DNA of 64,000 bases, taken from assembly GCF_001469955.1 (NCBI RefSeq), contig NZ_LOPU01000030.1, forward strand, positions 1 to 64,000, written 5' to 3'. The stretch's first letter is position 1; each line of letters begins with the position of its first letter. A model generated the notes under the pieces. That model was given only the letters and a program-made list of their open reading frames with translations, had not been told where the DNA came from and ran no database searches. Source of the stretch: Haloprofundus marisrubri. Lineage in GTDB: Archaea > Halobacteriota > Halobacteria > Halobacteriales > Haloferacaceae. Of the stretch, positions 6,676-15,263 are shown piece after piece. Made by a program: the position numbers and the translations under genes.

Positions 6676-7404
6676 CTACTCCTTACTGGGAAGTTTACTT
6701 CCAATCAGGTCACGAGCACTCGATGAGTGTGAAGAAAGACGGTCGCGGATTGACCTGTCCTCGTCATCCTCGCGAAGAACATCCAGTGCTCGTTCCTGCT
6801 GAGAGGCGAGGCCGTTTGCCTGTGATTTTAACCGCCCTCCGTACTGTGAAACGTCCGACTCCTGCTCAGCAGATTCAAGGGCTTGGGTGATGCTCTCGAC
6901 TGTTTGCTGGATTTTGTGGATGCGTTTGTAGTACTCGATTATCTCTTCGATGTCCTCAACAGTTAGTCGGCCAATCTTGTCGAGGTTTGCGTCATAAACG
7001 TCCGTAGAGAGGTCAATCGTGGAGAGTTCATTCAACGTGTTAGCTGGACCTTGTGCGAACATGTGGGCTCCCCAATCGAGGATGCCATCCATAACCCCGT
7101 CTGGTACTGCTTCCAGAGCCCCCTCATCCCCTGCCTGTTGGAACATCCGTTCTACCTCGTCACCGATGACATCTTTACGCTCGTCGCGACCGCCGAGGTC
7201 TTGGATTTGTTCAGCTAACCTCTCTATCACGCGCACATCCATCGAATCCACCTCGGCAATCAACGCCTGTCGAAGGCGGCGCTCCTCTCCCTCAACCTGC
7301 TTGTTGTGGAGCCAGTACGTACTGGCGATACTGGCCGTCGCCCCAATCACGGCACCAAAGAGAGTCGCTATCGCAGGCCAGAGTGAGGAGTTCTCAGGCA
7401 ACAT
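6676..7404 (-). CDS. Membrane-anchored coiled-coil protein of unknown function
   Basis: The protein has 242 residues. A single N-terminal transmembrane helix (about 8-30) is followed by a long, mostly helical, charged cytoplasmic part with heptad stretches (EGEERRLRQALIAEVDSM, KRIHKIQQTVESITQALESAEQE). The ATG at 7404 is preferred over a TTG just before it. Upstream there is an ordinary CTTATAC TATA-like element (about 7448) rather than the element box, and the base composition is lower in GC than the core genes to the right. It may be cargo at the edge of the element. I cannot assign a function; abortive-infection or superinfection-exclusion proteins can look like this, but nothing proves it. 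Confidence 0.7.
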   Translation of the reverse strand: MLPENSSLWPAIATLFGAVIGATASIASTYWLHNKQVEGEERRLRQALIAEVDSMDVRVIERLAEQIQDLGGRDERKDVIGDEVERMFQQAGDEGALEAVPDGVMDGILDWGAHMFAQGPANTLNELSTIDLSTDVYDANLDKIGRLTVEDIEEIIEYYKRIHKIQQTVESITQALESAEQESDVSQYGGRLKSQANGLASQQERALDVLREDDEDRSIRDRLSSHSSSARDLIGSKLPSKE

Positions 7405-7767
7405 CAAGTATCACTGAACCAGCTAGCCAAGATTCCGCTCACCACGTATAAGTACCTCATTTGGTTCGTTCTGGGAGCCGTCGGTTGTAGCTATTTCAAT
7501 CTGGGCAGGTTAACACACGACGTACACACGATTAGACTGACTACTCCGTCCAATCCATTGTGCGAACAGAGGCGAGTGCCGCGTTTAGTGGTTCCGGAGC
7601 GTCGGTCCATCGCCGGTCCGTTGTCGGTGCGTCGACGCTCGATATCGCCTCACCGGCCGACGCTCCGACCATCGCCCACGACGGTCTCGCTCGCACTACC
7701 GTCTCCAGATTACGACGATGCGTGCGCTTATACCGAGCTTCGAACACCACTCTCACGGTGAACTCGC
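7405..7767. other. Intergenic stretch at the element/chromosome boundary
   Basis: No gene is supported here. I looked for a tRNA remnant, an attachment-site-like direct repeat and terminal inverted repeats, and saw none. A CTTATAC motif (about 7448) may serve the minus-strand membrane protein, and CTTATACC at about 7728 may serve the flavodoxin gene. Confidence 0.5.
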
Positions 7768-8409
7768 GTGGCGAGATTTCTGGTGTGTTACGGAACCGGT
7801 GAGGGACAGACCGCGAAGGTCGCAGACAGAATCGTGGAACGTCTCGACGAACGAGGACACGACGCGAGAGCGGTGAACGCCGGAAAGAGCCCCGGTGACC
7901 TCTCGGTGGCGACGTTCGACGCGGTTCTGGTCGGCGCGTCGATACACGTCGGCAAACACCAACCAGCTATCTCCGAGTTCGTCGAGACGAACCGCGACGT
8001 GCTGGCGACGAAACCGACAGGGTTCTTTCAACTGTCGCTGGCCTCGGCCGACGAAACGGGTGAATCAGAGGCCGCAGGGTACGTCGAATCGTTCATCTCC
8101 GAGACCGACTGGCATCCCGACCGAATCGGCCTGTTCGGCGGCGCGCTCCGGTACTCGAAGTACGGGTTTCTCAAGCGGATACTGATGAAGCAGATAGCCA
8201 AACGTAGACTTCCGGGCGTCGACACCTCACACGACGTGGAGTTCACCGACTGGGCGGAAGTCGACGCGTTCACCGCCGACTTTGCGGCGTTCGCCGAGGG
8301 GCGACTCGGCGTCGTCCCGCCGACTTCCGGTGTCGGCGACGCGGAGGACGCAGACGCCGTGGACGCGACTGCCGATACCGACGCCGACCGGGAGACGCCC
8401 AGCGAGTGA
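7768..8409 (+). CDS. Flavodoxin-domain protein, HemG-like protoporphyrinogen oxidase family
   Basis: The protein has 213 residues with a GTG start at 7768. The N-terminus is a flavodoxin fold with the FMN phosphate loop YGTGEGQTAK (8-17), then DAVLVGASIHVGKH and the GFFQLSLAS strand, which match menaquinone-dependent protoporphyrinogen IX dehydrogenase (HemG) and its haloarchaeal relatives. The region FGGALRYSKYGFLKRILMKQIAKR is the typical long insertion of that family. The last 30 residues are an acidic, low-complexity halophilic tail. It stands alone, with no heme genes nearby, so the substrate is not confirmed. Confidence 0.75.
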   Translation: MARFLVCYGTGEGQTAKVADRIVERLDERGHDARAVNAGKSPGDLSVATFDAVLVGASIHVGKHQPAISEFVETNRDVLATKPTGFFQLSLASADETGESEAAGYVESFISETDWHPDRIGLFGGALRYSKYGFLKRILMKQIAKRRLPGVDTSHDVEFTDWAEVDAFTADFAAFAEGRLGVVPPTSGVGDAEDADAVDATADTDADRETPSE

Positions 8410-8482
8410 CCGAACCCGAGCAGTACCGACGCCGACCGCAGCGGACGGACCGCTTTTGCATCTCCCTGCCGTATGCACACAT

Positions 8483-8941
8483 ATGGCAAGTTCCCGGTCG
8501 GTCGAGATGAGCGACGAAGCGCGCGACGAGTTCCTCGGCAACGGGGGAACGGGAGTCGTGTCGTTCAACGCCGTCGAGGCGAACGGCCCACCATACTCCA
8601 GACCCGTCTCGTACGGGTACGATGCGACGGACGCGACGTTTTTCTTCAGACTGGCGTTCGCTCCCGAGAGCGAGAAACACGACGTCGTCGGGTCGAGTGC
8701 GCCCGTCACGTTCGTCGTCCACAGCCACGCCGACGAGGGGTGGCAAAGCGTCATCGCCTCCGGTCGACTGGAGAAAGTGACGGAGGCGGCTATCGACTCC
8801 GATGTCGTGCAGGCGATTCGCCGCGTCCACATCCCGCTGGTCGACGTGTTCGAGCGACACCCGCGCGAACTGGAGTTCGAGTTCTATCGCCTCGTCACGG
8901 ACTCGGTGAGCGCCAGAAAAGAAGCACAGACGGAGGACTGA
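8483..8941 (+). CDS. Pyridoxamine 5'-phosphate oxidase-family FMN-binding protein
   Basis: The protein has 152 residues. The start is set at ATG 8483 (MASSRSVEMSDEARDEFLG); upstream in-frame codons give low-complexity sequence. The fold is the FMN-binding split barrel: LGNGGTGVVSFNA, then PYSRPVSYGYDATDATFFFRLA and an SAPVTFVVHSH strand. Haloarchaea have many such small flavoproteins; some are F420 or heme binders, and most are uncharacterised. It is 73 nt downstream of the flavodoxin gene and could be cotranscribed with it. Confidence 0.75.
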   Translation: MASSRSVEMSDEARDEFLGNGGTGVVSFNAVEANGPPYSRPVSYGYDATDATFFFRLAFAPESEKHDVVGSSAPVTFVVHSHADEGWQSVIASGRLEKVTEAAIDSDVVQAIRRVHIPLVDVFERHPRELEFEFYRLVTDSVSARKEAQTED

Positions 8942-8959
8942 ACGACCGACGCCGGTGAG

Positions 8960-10408
8960 TTATCGGCCCCCACGCTCGTCTCCCGCGTCTCGGCTGTCGG
9001 GGTCGTCGCTGGCGGCGTTGTCGTCGTCTCCTCTCGTCATCGTCTCTCCGTTGGCCGTCGTGTCGCTGTCGTCACCGTCGTCGCCTTCGCCGCGTTTCCG
9101 AGCCACGATGTCGGTGATGCGGGTCCCGTCGACCGATTCGACGGTCAGCGTGTAGCCGTCGACGACCACTTGGTCACCGTGCTTCGGCGCGCGGCCGAGT
9201 TCGCTCAACACCAGTCCGCCGATGGTGTCGAACTCGTCGCTCTCGAAGTGGGTGCCGAGCGTCTCGTTGACCTCGTCGATAGTGACGCGTCCGTCGAGGG
9301 CGTAGCCGTCGCCGTCGCCGTTGGGTTCGATGGCCGCCTCGGGCGCTTTCGGGTCGAACTCGTCGCGGATGTCGCCGACGAGTTCCTCGATGACGTCCTC
9401 GATGGTGACGATGCCCTCGAAACTCCCCCACTCGTCGATGACGACGGCCATCTGGACCTTTCGGGTTCGGAACTCCGCGAGTATGTCGTCGATATCGCGG
9501 TCTTCGGGGACGACGACCACGTCACGGGCGATGTCGCGGGCGCGAAGTCGGTCGACCTCCGCCGCGCCGCCTTCGACCGCTCGGAACACGTCTTTGACGT
9601 GGACGAAGCCGACGACCTGTCCGGGGTCGTCGTCCTCGACGACGGGGTAGCGGGTGTAACGCTCGTTGGCTACCGTCGAACGGAGTTCGTTCAGCGGCGT
9701 CCCCGCACGCAGGGTCAACACGTCCGGACGCGGTGTCATAATCTCGCGTGCGACGGTGTCGCCGAGGTCGAACACCGCCTCTATCATCTCGACTTCGTCC
9801 ATCTCCACGTCGCCGTGTCTGCCCGACTGCGTGACGATGGTCAGAATCTCCTCTTCGCTGTGGGTCTCGTCGTGCTCCGACGCCGGCGAGACGCCGGCGA
9901 GTCGGGTGAAGAAGTTCGCCGTCCCGTTGAAGACGATGATGCCGGGGACGAACAGGTAGTAGAACAGTTTCATCGGCGCGGCGACGAGCAGTGCGATTCG
10001 TTCGGCTTCTTGAATCCCGAGCGTCTTCGGGGCGAGTTCGCCGAAGACGACGTGCAGGAACGTGATGATACCGAACCCGACACCGAACGTGACGAGATGA
10101 AGCGTTCCCGCCGGGAGAATCGGTTCCAACACCGGGTCGAGAAGCGCCGCGACCGCCGGTTCGCCAATCCACCCGAGTCCCAGCGAGGCGATGGTGATGC
10201 CGAGCTGGCTGACCGCGAGGTAGTCGTCGAGGTTGTCGGTGGCCTCTTGGACGATGGTCGCCGACCGGCCGCCCCGTTCGACGAGGGCGTCGACCTGCGT
10301 CGAGCGTATCTTCACGAAGGCGAACTCGGCGGCGACGAAGAAGCCGTTGAGCACCACCAGAAACAGCGCCAGCAGAACTCGTCCGAGCGAGAGAACGACG
10401 TCTACCAT
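8960..10408 (-). CDS. CNNM/CorC-type membrane protein (DUF21-CBS-CorC_HlyC)
   Basis: The protein has 482 residues in the standard order. Residues 1 to about 195 are the DUF21 membrane domain with three to four helices and the conserved ELAPKTLG motif. A CBS pair follows at about 215-335 (AREIMTPRPDV, then MAVVIDEWGSFEGIVTIEDVIEELVG), then a CorC_HlyC transporter-associated domain at about 350-440 and an acidic tail. The family exports magnesium or cobalt, often regulated by nucleotide binding to the CBS pair. A short upstream frame (10402-10509) overlaps its start codon. Confidence 0.88.
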   Translation of the reverse strand: MVDVVLSLGRVLLALFLVVLNGFFVAAEFAFVKIRSTQVDALVERGGRSATIVQEATDNLDDYLAVSQLGITIASLGLGWIGEPAVAALLDPVLEPILPAGTLHLVTFGVGFGIITFLHVVFGELAPKTLGIQEAERIALLVAAPMKLFYYLFVPGIIVFNGTANFFTRLAGVSPASEHDETHSEEEILTIVTQSGRHGDVEMDEVEMIEAVFDLGDTVAREIMTPRPDVLTLRAGTPLNELRSTVANERYTRYPVVEDDDPGQVVGFVHVKDVFRAVEGGAAEVDRLRARDIARDVVVVPEDRDIDDILAEFRTRKVQMAVVIDEWGSFEGIVTIEDVIEELVGDIRDEFDPKAPEAAIEPNGDGDGYALDGRVTIDEVNETLGTHFESDEFDTIGGLVLSELGRAPKHGDQVVVDGYTLTVESVDGTRITDIVARKRGEGDDGDDSDTTANGETMTRGDDDNAASDDPDSRDAGDERGGR

Positions 10409-10509
10409 CGTTTCCCTCGGGATGTGAGTCGGTAGGCCGCAGCGGAGGGCGTCCGACGTACCTGCTCGAAACCGGTGACCGGTCCGACGGGTTCGGCGAA
10501 GTCAGACAT
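10402..10509 (-). CDS. Possible 35-residue upstream frame coupled to the CNNM gene
   Basis: From an ATG at 10509 the frame reads MSDFAEPVGPVTGFEQVRR and ends TSRGKRW with a stop at 10402, overlapping the CNNM start codon by 7 nt. It sits directly downstream of a TGATAC-C-GTATCA palindrome. It could be a small protein, a regulatory upstream frame or chance. Composition is acceptable, but there is no family evidence. Confidence 0.25.
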   Translation of the reverse strand: MSDFAEPVGPVTGFEQVRRTPSAAAYRLTSRGKRW

Positions 10510-10515
10510 ACCAAA

Positions 10516-10528
10516 TGATACCGTATCA
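10516..10528. promoter_or_regulatory. Perfect palindrome TGATAC-C-GTATCA upstream of the CNNM gene
   Basis: This is a six-base perfect inverted repeat around one central base, 7 nt upstream of the short frame and about 110 nt upstream of the CNNM start. It is plausible as an operator for a metal-responsive or other dimeric regulator. The rest of 10529-10719 shows no gene on either strand. Confidence 0.4.
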
Positions 10529-10719
10529 CAAACGAAAACAGTGCCGCTTGGCCCAGTAGCGCCTCGCTCCCGTCGTCGTCGCGGACACGAATCGCGCGAC
10601 CGACCGACGGGTACGGCCGTTTCCGCCACCCAAATCGTTTACCCAGCGCCTTTCAAATCGCCTGCTACGAAAATGACGAATCTCGCGTTCGACTCGCCGC
10701 GGCCGGACGTCTGCCGCCG

Positions 10720-11946
10720 ATGACCGGCGAAGCACGCCACGCCGAAACCGACACCGGCCCGCTCGACGGTGTGACCGTTCTCGACGCCTCCCGGGTGCTC
10801 GTCGGGCCGTTCTGCACGATGCAGTTGGGAGACCTCGGCGCGGACGTCATCAAGATAGAGCGCCCCGGAAGCGGCGACCAGACGCGCGGGTGGCACCCGC
10901 CGACGTACGGCGACTCCGAGGAGAGCGCCTACTACCTGAGCGTCAACCGCAACAAACGCTCGCTGACACTCGACCTCGGGAGCGAGGAGGGTCGCGACGT
11001 GTTCCGAACCCTCGCCGGCGAAGCGGACGTCGTCGTCTCGAACTTCCGTGTCGGGAAGATGGCCGACTGGGGTCTCGACTACCAAACCCTGAGAGAAGAG
11101 AACCCCGGCCTCGTCTACTGCGCGCTCTCGGGCTACGGCGAGTGGGGTCCCGACCGCGACCGCCCAGCGTACGACCTCATCATGCAGGCGGAGGGTGGCC
11201 TCATGAGCATCACCGGCGAGGAAGACGGCGCGCCCGTACGCGTCGGCGTCGCCATCGCCGACATCGGCGCGGGGATGTACGCGACGCAGGCGATTCTCGC
11301 CGCGTTGTTCGAGCGCGAACTCGGCGACGGCACCGGCCAGAAAGTGGACATCTCGCTGCTCGACGGTCAGGTAGCCTGGATGAGCTACATGGCCTCGTAC
11401 TACTTCGCGACGGACGTCCCGCCGGGGCGGATGGGGAGCAAACACCCGACCATCGCCCCGTACCAGGCGTTTCCCACCGACGACGGCTACGTCGTCGTCG
11501 CGGTTCCCTCACCCAATCTCTGGGCGACGTTCTGTGCGGCTATCGACCGCGAGGACCTCGTCGACGACGAGCGCTTCGCCGACAACGCCGCACGGGTCGA
11601 CCACCGCGACGAACTCGACGCGATACTCGAAGCGGAGTTCGAGGCGTACAGTACCGAGGAACTGCTCGCGCTGTTCGACGAGTTCGGCGTCCCCGCCAGC
11701 GACGTAAAGAACATCGAAGACGTCTTCGAGAACCCGCAAGTTCGCGCACGGGGGATGCGACAGTCGGTCACGCATCCGACCGCCGGTGAGGTGGATATGG
11801 CCGGCAGTCCGATGCACCTCTCGAAAACGCCCGCGTCCATCCGTCAGCACCCGCCGTTGCTCGGCGAACACACCGTGGAGGTTCTCCGCGAGTTCGGCTA
11901 CTCCGACGAGGAGATACTCCGGTTCGACGACGACGGCGTCGTCTGA
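10720..11946 (+). CDS. CaiB/BaiF (class III) CoA-transferase
   Basis: The protein has 408 residues, the normal family length. Diagnostic segments are GPLDGVTVLDASRVLVGPFCTMQLGDLGADVIKIERPGSGDQTR at the N-terminus, SVNRNKRSLTLDL, and SGYGEWGPDRDRPAYDLIMQAEGG, which contains the catalytic aspartate of the family (the D of PAYD). These enzymes move CoA between carboxylates. Haloarchaeal homologues include the succinyl-CoA:mesaconate transferase of the methylaspartate cycle, but the neighbours do not identify the substrate here. It is transcribed alone. Confidence 0.85.
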   Translation: MTGEARHAETDTGPLDGVTVLDASRVLVGPFCTMQLGDLGADVIKIERPGSGDQTRGWHPPTYGDSEESAYYLSVNRNKRSLTLDLGSEEGRDVFRTLAGEADVVVSNFRVGKMADWGLDYQTLREENPGLVYCALSGYGEWGPDRDRPAYDLIMQAEGGLMSITGEEDGAPVRVGVAIADIGAGMYATQAILAALFERELGDGTGQKVDISLLDGQVAWMSYMASYYFATDVPPGRMGSKHPTIAPYQAFPTDDGYVVVAVPSPNLWATFCAAIDREDLVDDERFADNAARVDHRDELDAILEAEFEAYSTEELLALFDEFGVPASDVKNIEDVFENPQVRARGMRQSVTHPTAGEVDMAGSPMHLSKTPASIRQHPPLLGEHTVEVLREFGYSDEEILRFDDDGVV

Positions 11947-12049
11947 GAACGCTGTCGGTCGGTCGCGAGATTGCGGGTCGAACCACCTGCCGTGTCACTG
12001 GCTCACGCACTGTGGCAACCCTTTTTCGCATACCGTGTGACGACCGACC

Positions 12050-12691
12050 ATGTTTCCCGAGACGGTCGAAACCGAGCGCCTCCGACTGGAGCGACTCGGT
12101 CCCGACAGCGTCGGCGTACACGAGTTCTACGAGGTCATGTCGTCGGTGGAGATGGACGAGGTGACGCGTCACCACACACAGACGCGCCACGAGACGCCGA
12201 AAGAGAGCGCCGACTATCTGAGCGAAAAAGCCGAACAGTGGCGAAATGGCGATGCCGCGCAGTACGTCGTCCGGCCCCGTGAAGGCGAAGACGGCGCAGG
12301 CGAGTTCGCCGGCGTCACCGGCCTCCAGTTTCAGTGGGACAGACGGACCGCCATCATGGGTCTGTGGCTCCGTCCGCAGTTCTGGGGTCGTGGGTACTCC
12401 GGCGAGCGTGCGGCGGCACTGCTGCACGTCGCGTTCGAGCAACTGGACCTCGAACTCGCCTCGCCGGCGCACACGCCGGAGAACGAACAGTCCAAGCGCG
12501 CCATCGAGAAGTACGTCGAGAGATTCGGCGGCCGCTACGAAGGTGTTCTCAGAAACTGGGTACCCGCGGAGATGACGACGACAGGCGAGGTGTGGGACCT
12601 CCACCGCTACACCATCTCTCAGGAGGAGTGGCGCGCGGCCGTCGACGACGAGAGCGTCGAGACGCCGGAGGTGCGCGTCGGCGATGCGTAG
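12050..12691 (+). CDS. GNAT-family N-acetyltransferase (RimJ/RimL type), copy 1
   Basis: The protein has 213 residues. The N-terminus ETVETERLRLERLGPDSV is typical of RimJ/RimL-like acetyltransferases, and the acetyl-CoA loop is WLRPQFWGRGYSGERA (about residues 104-119), followed by the LDLELASPAHTPENEQSKRAIEKYVERFGG helix. The C-terminus adds HRYTISQEEWRAAV. Its stop overlaps the start of a close paralog by 8 nt, so the two are an operon formed by tandem duplication. The acetylated substrate is unknown. Confidence 0.85.
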   Translation: MFPETVETERLRLERLGPDSVGVHEFYEVMSSVEMDEVTRHHTQTRHETPKESADYLSEKAEQWRNGDAAQYVVRPREGEDGAGEFAGVTGLQFQWDRRTAIMGLWLRPQFWGRGYSGERAAALLHVAFEQLDLELASPAHTPENEQSKRAIEKYVERFGGRYEGVLRNWVPAEMTTTGEVWDLHRYTISQEEWRAAVDDESVETPEVRVGDA

Positions 12692-13328
12692 TGACCTCTT
12701 TCCGACGCGAATCGAGACGGAGCGTCTCCGACTCGAACCCCGGACACCGGAGTACGTCGACGTACACGAACTGTACCGAATCTGCTCGTCGTCGTCACCG
12801 GAGATGGACGAAGTCACTCGGTATCTGCCGTGGTCGCCACACGAGACGCCTAAGGAGACGTACGACTTCCTGCGCCGAGGCGTGGCCCATCGTGAGAACC
12901 ACGACACCGCTGGCTACGTCGTCCGCCCGCGCGAGAACGAAGACGGCGCGGGCGACATCGCCGGGTTCGGCGGCCTGAACCTCCAGTGGGACAGACGGAG
13001 TGCCGGACTCGGCTTCTGGCTCCGGCCTCGGTTTTGGGGTCGCGGCTACTCCGGCGAGCGGGCGGCGGCGTTGCTCGAACTCGCCTTCGAGCATCTGGAC
13101 CTCGAACTCGTTCGCGTCGCCCACGACCCGGAGAACGGGAAGTCGAAGCGCGCCATCGAAAAGTACGTCGAGAGATTCGGCGGCCAGTGCGACGGCACGT
13201 TCCGCAACGCAGCGGCCGGGATGGACGGCAGCGTCGTCGACCAGACGCACTACACGATAACCCAAGAACAGTGGCGAGAGGCGACCGACGGGGAGCGAAC
13301 GGCGAGGATACGGTGGGCCGACGAGTAG
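12684..13328 (+). CDS. GNAT-family N-acetyltransferase (RimJ/RimL type), copy 2
   Basis: This 214-residue protein is collinear with the preceding gene over its whole length: RIETERLRLEPRTPEYVDVHELY, WLRPRFWGRGYSGERAAAL, AIEKYVERFGG and HYTITQEQWREA all have counterparts there. It starts at an ATG at 12684 inside the end of copy 1. Differences concentrate in the segment before the acetyl-CoA loop and in the C-terminal tail, where substrate recognition could have diverged. Confidence 0.85.
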   Translation: MRSDLFPTRIETERLRLEPRTPEYVDVHELYRICSSSSPEMDEVTRYLPWSPHETPKETYDFLRRGVAHRENHDTAGYVVRPRENEDGAGDIAGFGGLNLQWDRRSAGLGFWLRPRFWGRGYSGERAAALLELAFEHLDLELVRVAHDPENGKSKRAIEKYVERFGGQCDGTFRNAAAGMDGSVVDQTHYTITQEQWREATDGERTARIRWADE

Positions 13329-13352
13329 TCCGAGTTCCCCGAATAGCCCCGA

Positions 13353-14540
13353 TTACTCCGCCCGCGGCAACGACCCGGCGACGACGTTGCCGCCTTTCAG
13401 CACTGCCTCGGGGTTGTTGAGCAACGTTACGTCTTCGGTGGGGTCGCCGTCGACGACCAACAGGTCGGCGTAGGTTCCGGGTTCGAGCGTTCCCGACCCC
13501 TCAAGTCCGACGGCGGCGGCGGCCGTCTCGGTCATCGCCCGAATCGCCTCGGCTTCGGTCATGCCGTACTCGGCCATAAACGAGATTTCCGCGGCGTTTG
13601 CGCCGTGGGCGTTGAACGGCGTTCCGGCGTCGGTGCCGCCGGCGATTCGAACTCCCGCTTCGGCGGCCCGGCGGAACGACTCGATGTGACGCTCGTACAC
13701 GTCGCGCGTCTTCCTCGCGCTCTCCTCGGTCGCTATCTCGGTGTTGCGGATGATGTGGTACGGTGCGGAGAGCGTCGGCACGAGCGTTACGTCCGCTTCG
13801 ACGAGCATCTCGACGGCCTCGTCGTCCAGAAACGTCCCGTGTTCGACGGTGTCGACGCCCGCTTCGACGGCGGCCTTTACCCCTTCTCCGCCGTGGGCGT
13901 GCGTCGCCGTGTGGACGCCGCGGCGGTGTGCTTCGTCGACGAGAGCGTGCAGTTCCTCGTCGGTCATCGCCACGGCGTTGGGGTCGCTGCCGGGCGTCGT
14001 CACCCCGCCGGTGGTCATGAACTTGATGAACTCCGCACCTTGCTTGACCTGCTCGCGGACCGCCTTTCGCGCGTCGTCGGGGCCGTCGATTTCCCTGCCG
14101 AGATGGTGGCCGTGGCCGCCGGTGATTGTGATGGAGCGACAGTTGGCGACCATCCGCGGACCCGGTATATCGCCCTGTTCGACGGCGCGCTTTACCGCCG
14201 GGTCGACGTCACGCGCGCCCATCACACGAACGGCGGTCACCCCCGATTCGAGCGTTTCGCGGGCGTTTCGCGCCTCCACCAACGCGAGTTCCGCGTCGCT
14301 CATCCCGACGACGTCCTCGACGCTCCGTTCGCCCGACAGCGAGAAGTGGACGTGGGCGTCGACGAGGCCCGGAAGGACCGTGCGACCCGGCAGTGAGACG
14401 ACCGGTTCGTCGCTCTCGGCGTCCTCGACGTCGTCCGCAACGTCGCCGACAGCGAGTATTTCGCCCGTCTCCTCGTCGACGCGAATCGACCCCGAACGGG
14501 TCTCTCCGCGGTCGAACAACAGCACGTCTCGAAGAATCAT
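13353..14540 (-). CDS. Metal-dependent amidohydrolase (imidazolonepropionase-like)
   Basis: The protein has 395 residues. The start is the ATG at 14540 (MILRDVLLFDRGETRSGSI); a longer open frame upstream is arginine-rich antisense sequence and is rejected. The amidohydrolase core shows LPGLVDAHVHFSL (metal-binding HxH), a GAEFIKFMTTGGV strand with the likely carbamylated lysine, THAHGGEGVKAAVEAG, EHGT and AGGTDAGTPFN (the catalytic aspartate). This subgroup covers imidazolonepropionase-like and prolidase-like enzymes of uncertain substrate. No histidine-degradation genes are nearby, so I leave the substrate open. Confidence 0.85.
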   Translation of the reverse strand: MILRDVLLFDRGETRSGSIRVDEETGEILAVGDVADDVEDAESDEPVVSLPGRTVLPGLVDAHVHFSLSGERSVEDVVGMSDAELALVEARNARETLESGVTAVRVMGARDVDPAVKRAVEQGDIPGPRMVANCRSITITGGHGHHLGREIDGPDDARKAVREQVKQGAEFIKFMTTGGVTTPGSDPNAVAMTDEELHALVDEAHRRGVHTATHAHGGEGVKAAVEAGVDTVEHGTFLDDEAVEMLVEADVTLVPTLSAPYHIIRNTEIATEESARKTRDVYERHIESFRRAAEAGVRIAGGTDAGTPFNAHGANAAEISFMAEYGMTEAEAIRAMTETAAAAVGLEGSGTLEPGTYADLLVVDGDPTEDVTLLNNPEAVLKGGNVVAGSLPRAE

Positions 14541-14666
14541 CGTCACACCGTTGCGTCGGCGACGGCTTGAACGTGTCTTTCTGCGGTGTGTGTCCGCATT
14601 CGACATATTTTGGCGGGATATCAGGTGGCCAGAAAACATTTTTTGGACGCCCAGTTTCGGGAGGAT

Positions 14667-15263
14667 ATGACAGAAACGAACAGCGGCCGGGTCGGTGCGC
14701 TGACCGCCGCCGGGGGCGCGTTCCTCGGAGCCGTCGCCTACGTCTTCGGCTACGCGACGACGTACGCGCTCACGAGTTCCGAGATTCAGAACTCCGGCGC
14801 ACAGCAACTTCTGGAACTGTTCACCGGTGAGTCGGCGACGTGGAAAGCCGTCGGCTGGGTGTTCTACAACGCCCACTTCGTCGACACCGAGATTCCCGGT
14901 CTGTTCGGCGCGTCGCGCGCAATCAACTTCGTCGCGGAAGTCGAGGCGTTCCCCACGCTGCTGTACGTGCTGCCGCCGGTGATTCTGCTCGTGTCCGGTG
15001 TCGTCGTCGCGCGGTCGGCCGGTGTCACGGACGCGATGGACGGCGCGAAGGCCGGCGCGTCGGTGCTTCTCGGCTACTCCCTCCTCGCCGTTGCTGGCAC
15101 CACGATGTTCTCGATTCCCGTCGGACAGTCGGCGACGGCCGAACCGGACTTCGTCGCCGCCGTTCTCGTCGCCGGTGTCGTCTACCCGGCCGTCTTCGGG
15201 ACGCTCGGTGGGGTCGCCGCCAGTCTCGTTCAGAGTTCTCGGGCGACCATCTCCCCCCAGTGA
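14667..15263 (+). CDS. Haloarchaeal integral membrane protein, unknown function
   Basis: The protein has 198 residues, with the start at ATG 14667 preceded by a good ribosome-binding site (GGGAGGAT). It has about four to five membrane helices: residues 10-34, 87-112, 125-150 and 158-182, with a soluble-looking loop (SSEIQNSGAQQLLELFTGESATWKAVGWVFYNAHFV) between the first two. There are no catalytic or metal motifs. Its last 34 nt overlap the 3' end of the convergent acetyltransferase gene. Confidence 0.75.
   Translation: MTETNSGRVGALTAAGGAFLGAVAYVFGYATTYALTSSEIQNSGAQQLLELFTGESATWKAVGWVFYNAHFVDTEIPGLFGASRAINFVAEVEAFPTLLYVLPPVILLVSGVVVARSAGVTDAMDGAKAGASVLLGYSLLAVAGTTMFSIPVGQSATAEPDFVAAVLVAGVVYPAVFGTLGGVAASLVQSSRATISPQ

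Noticed and set aside
9170-10435. A 421-codon plus-strand open frame opposite the CNNM-type gene
   Set aside because: It is antisense to a strongly conserved gene; GC-rich haloarchaeal DNA leaves long open frames opposite real genes. Its protein is rich in V, D and R in a shadow pattern.
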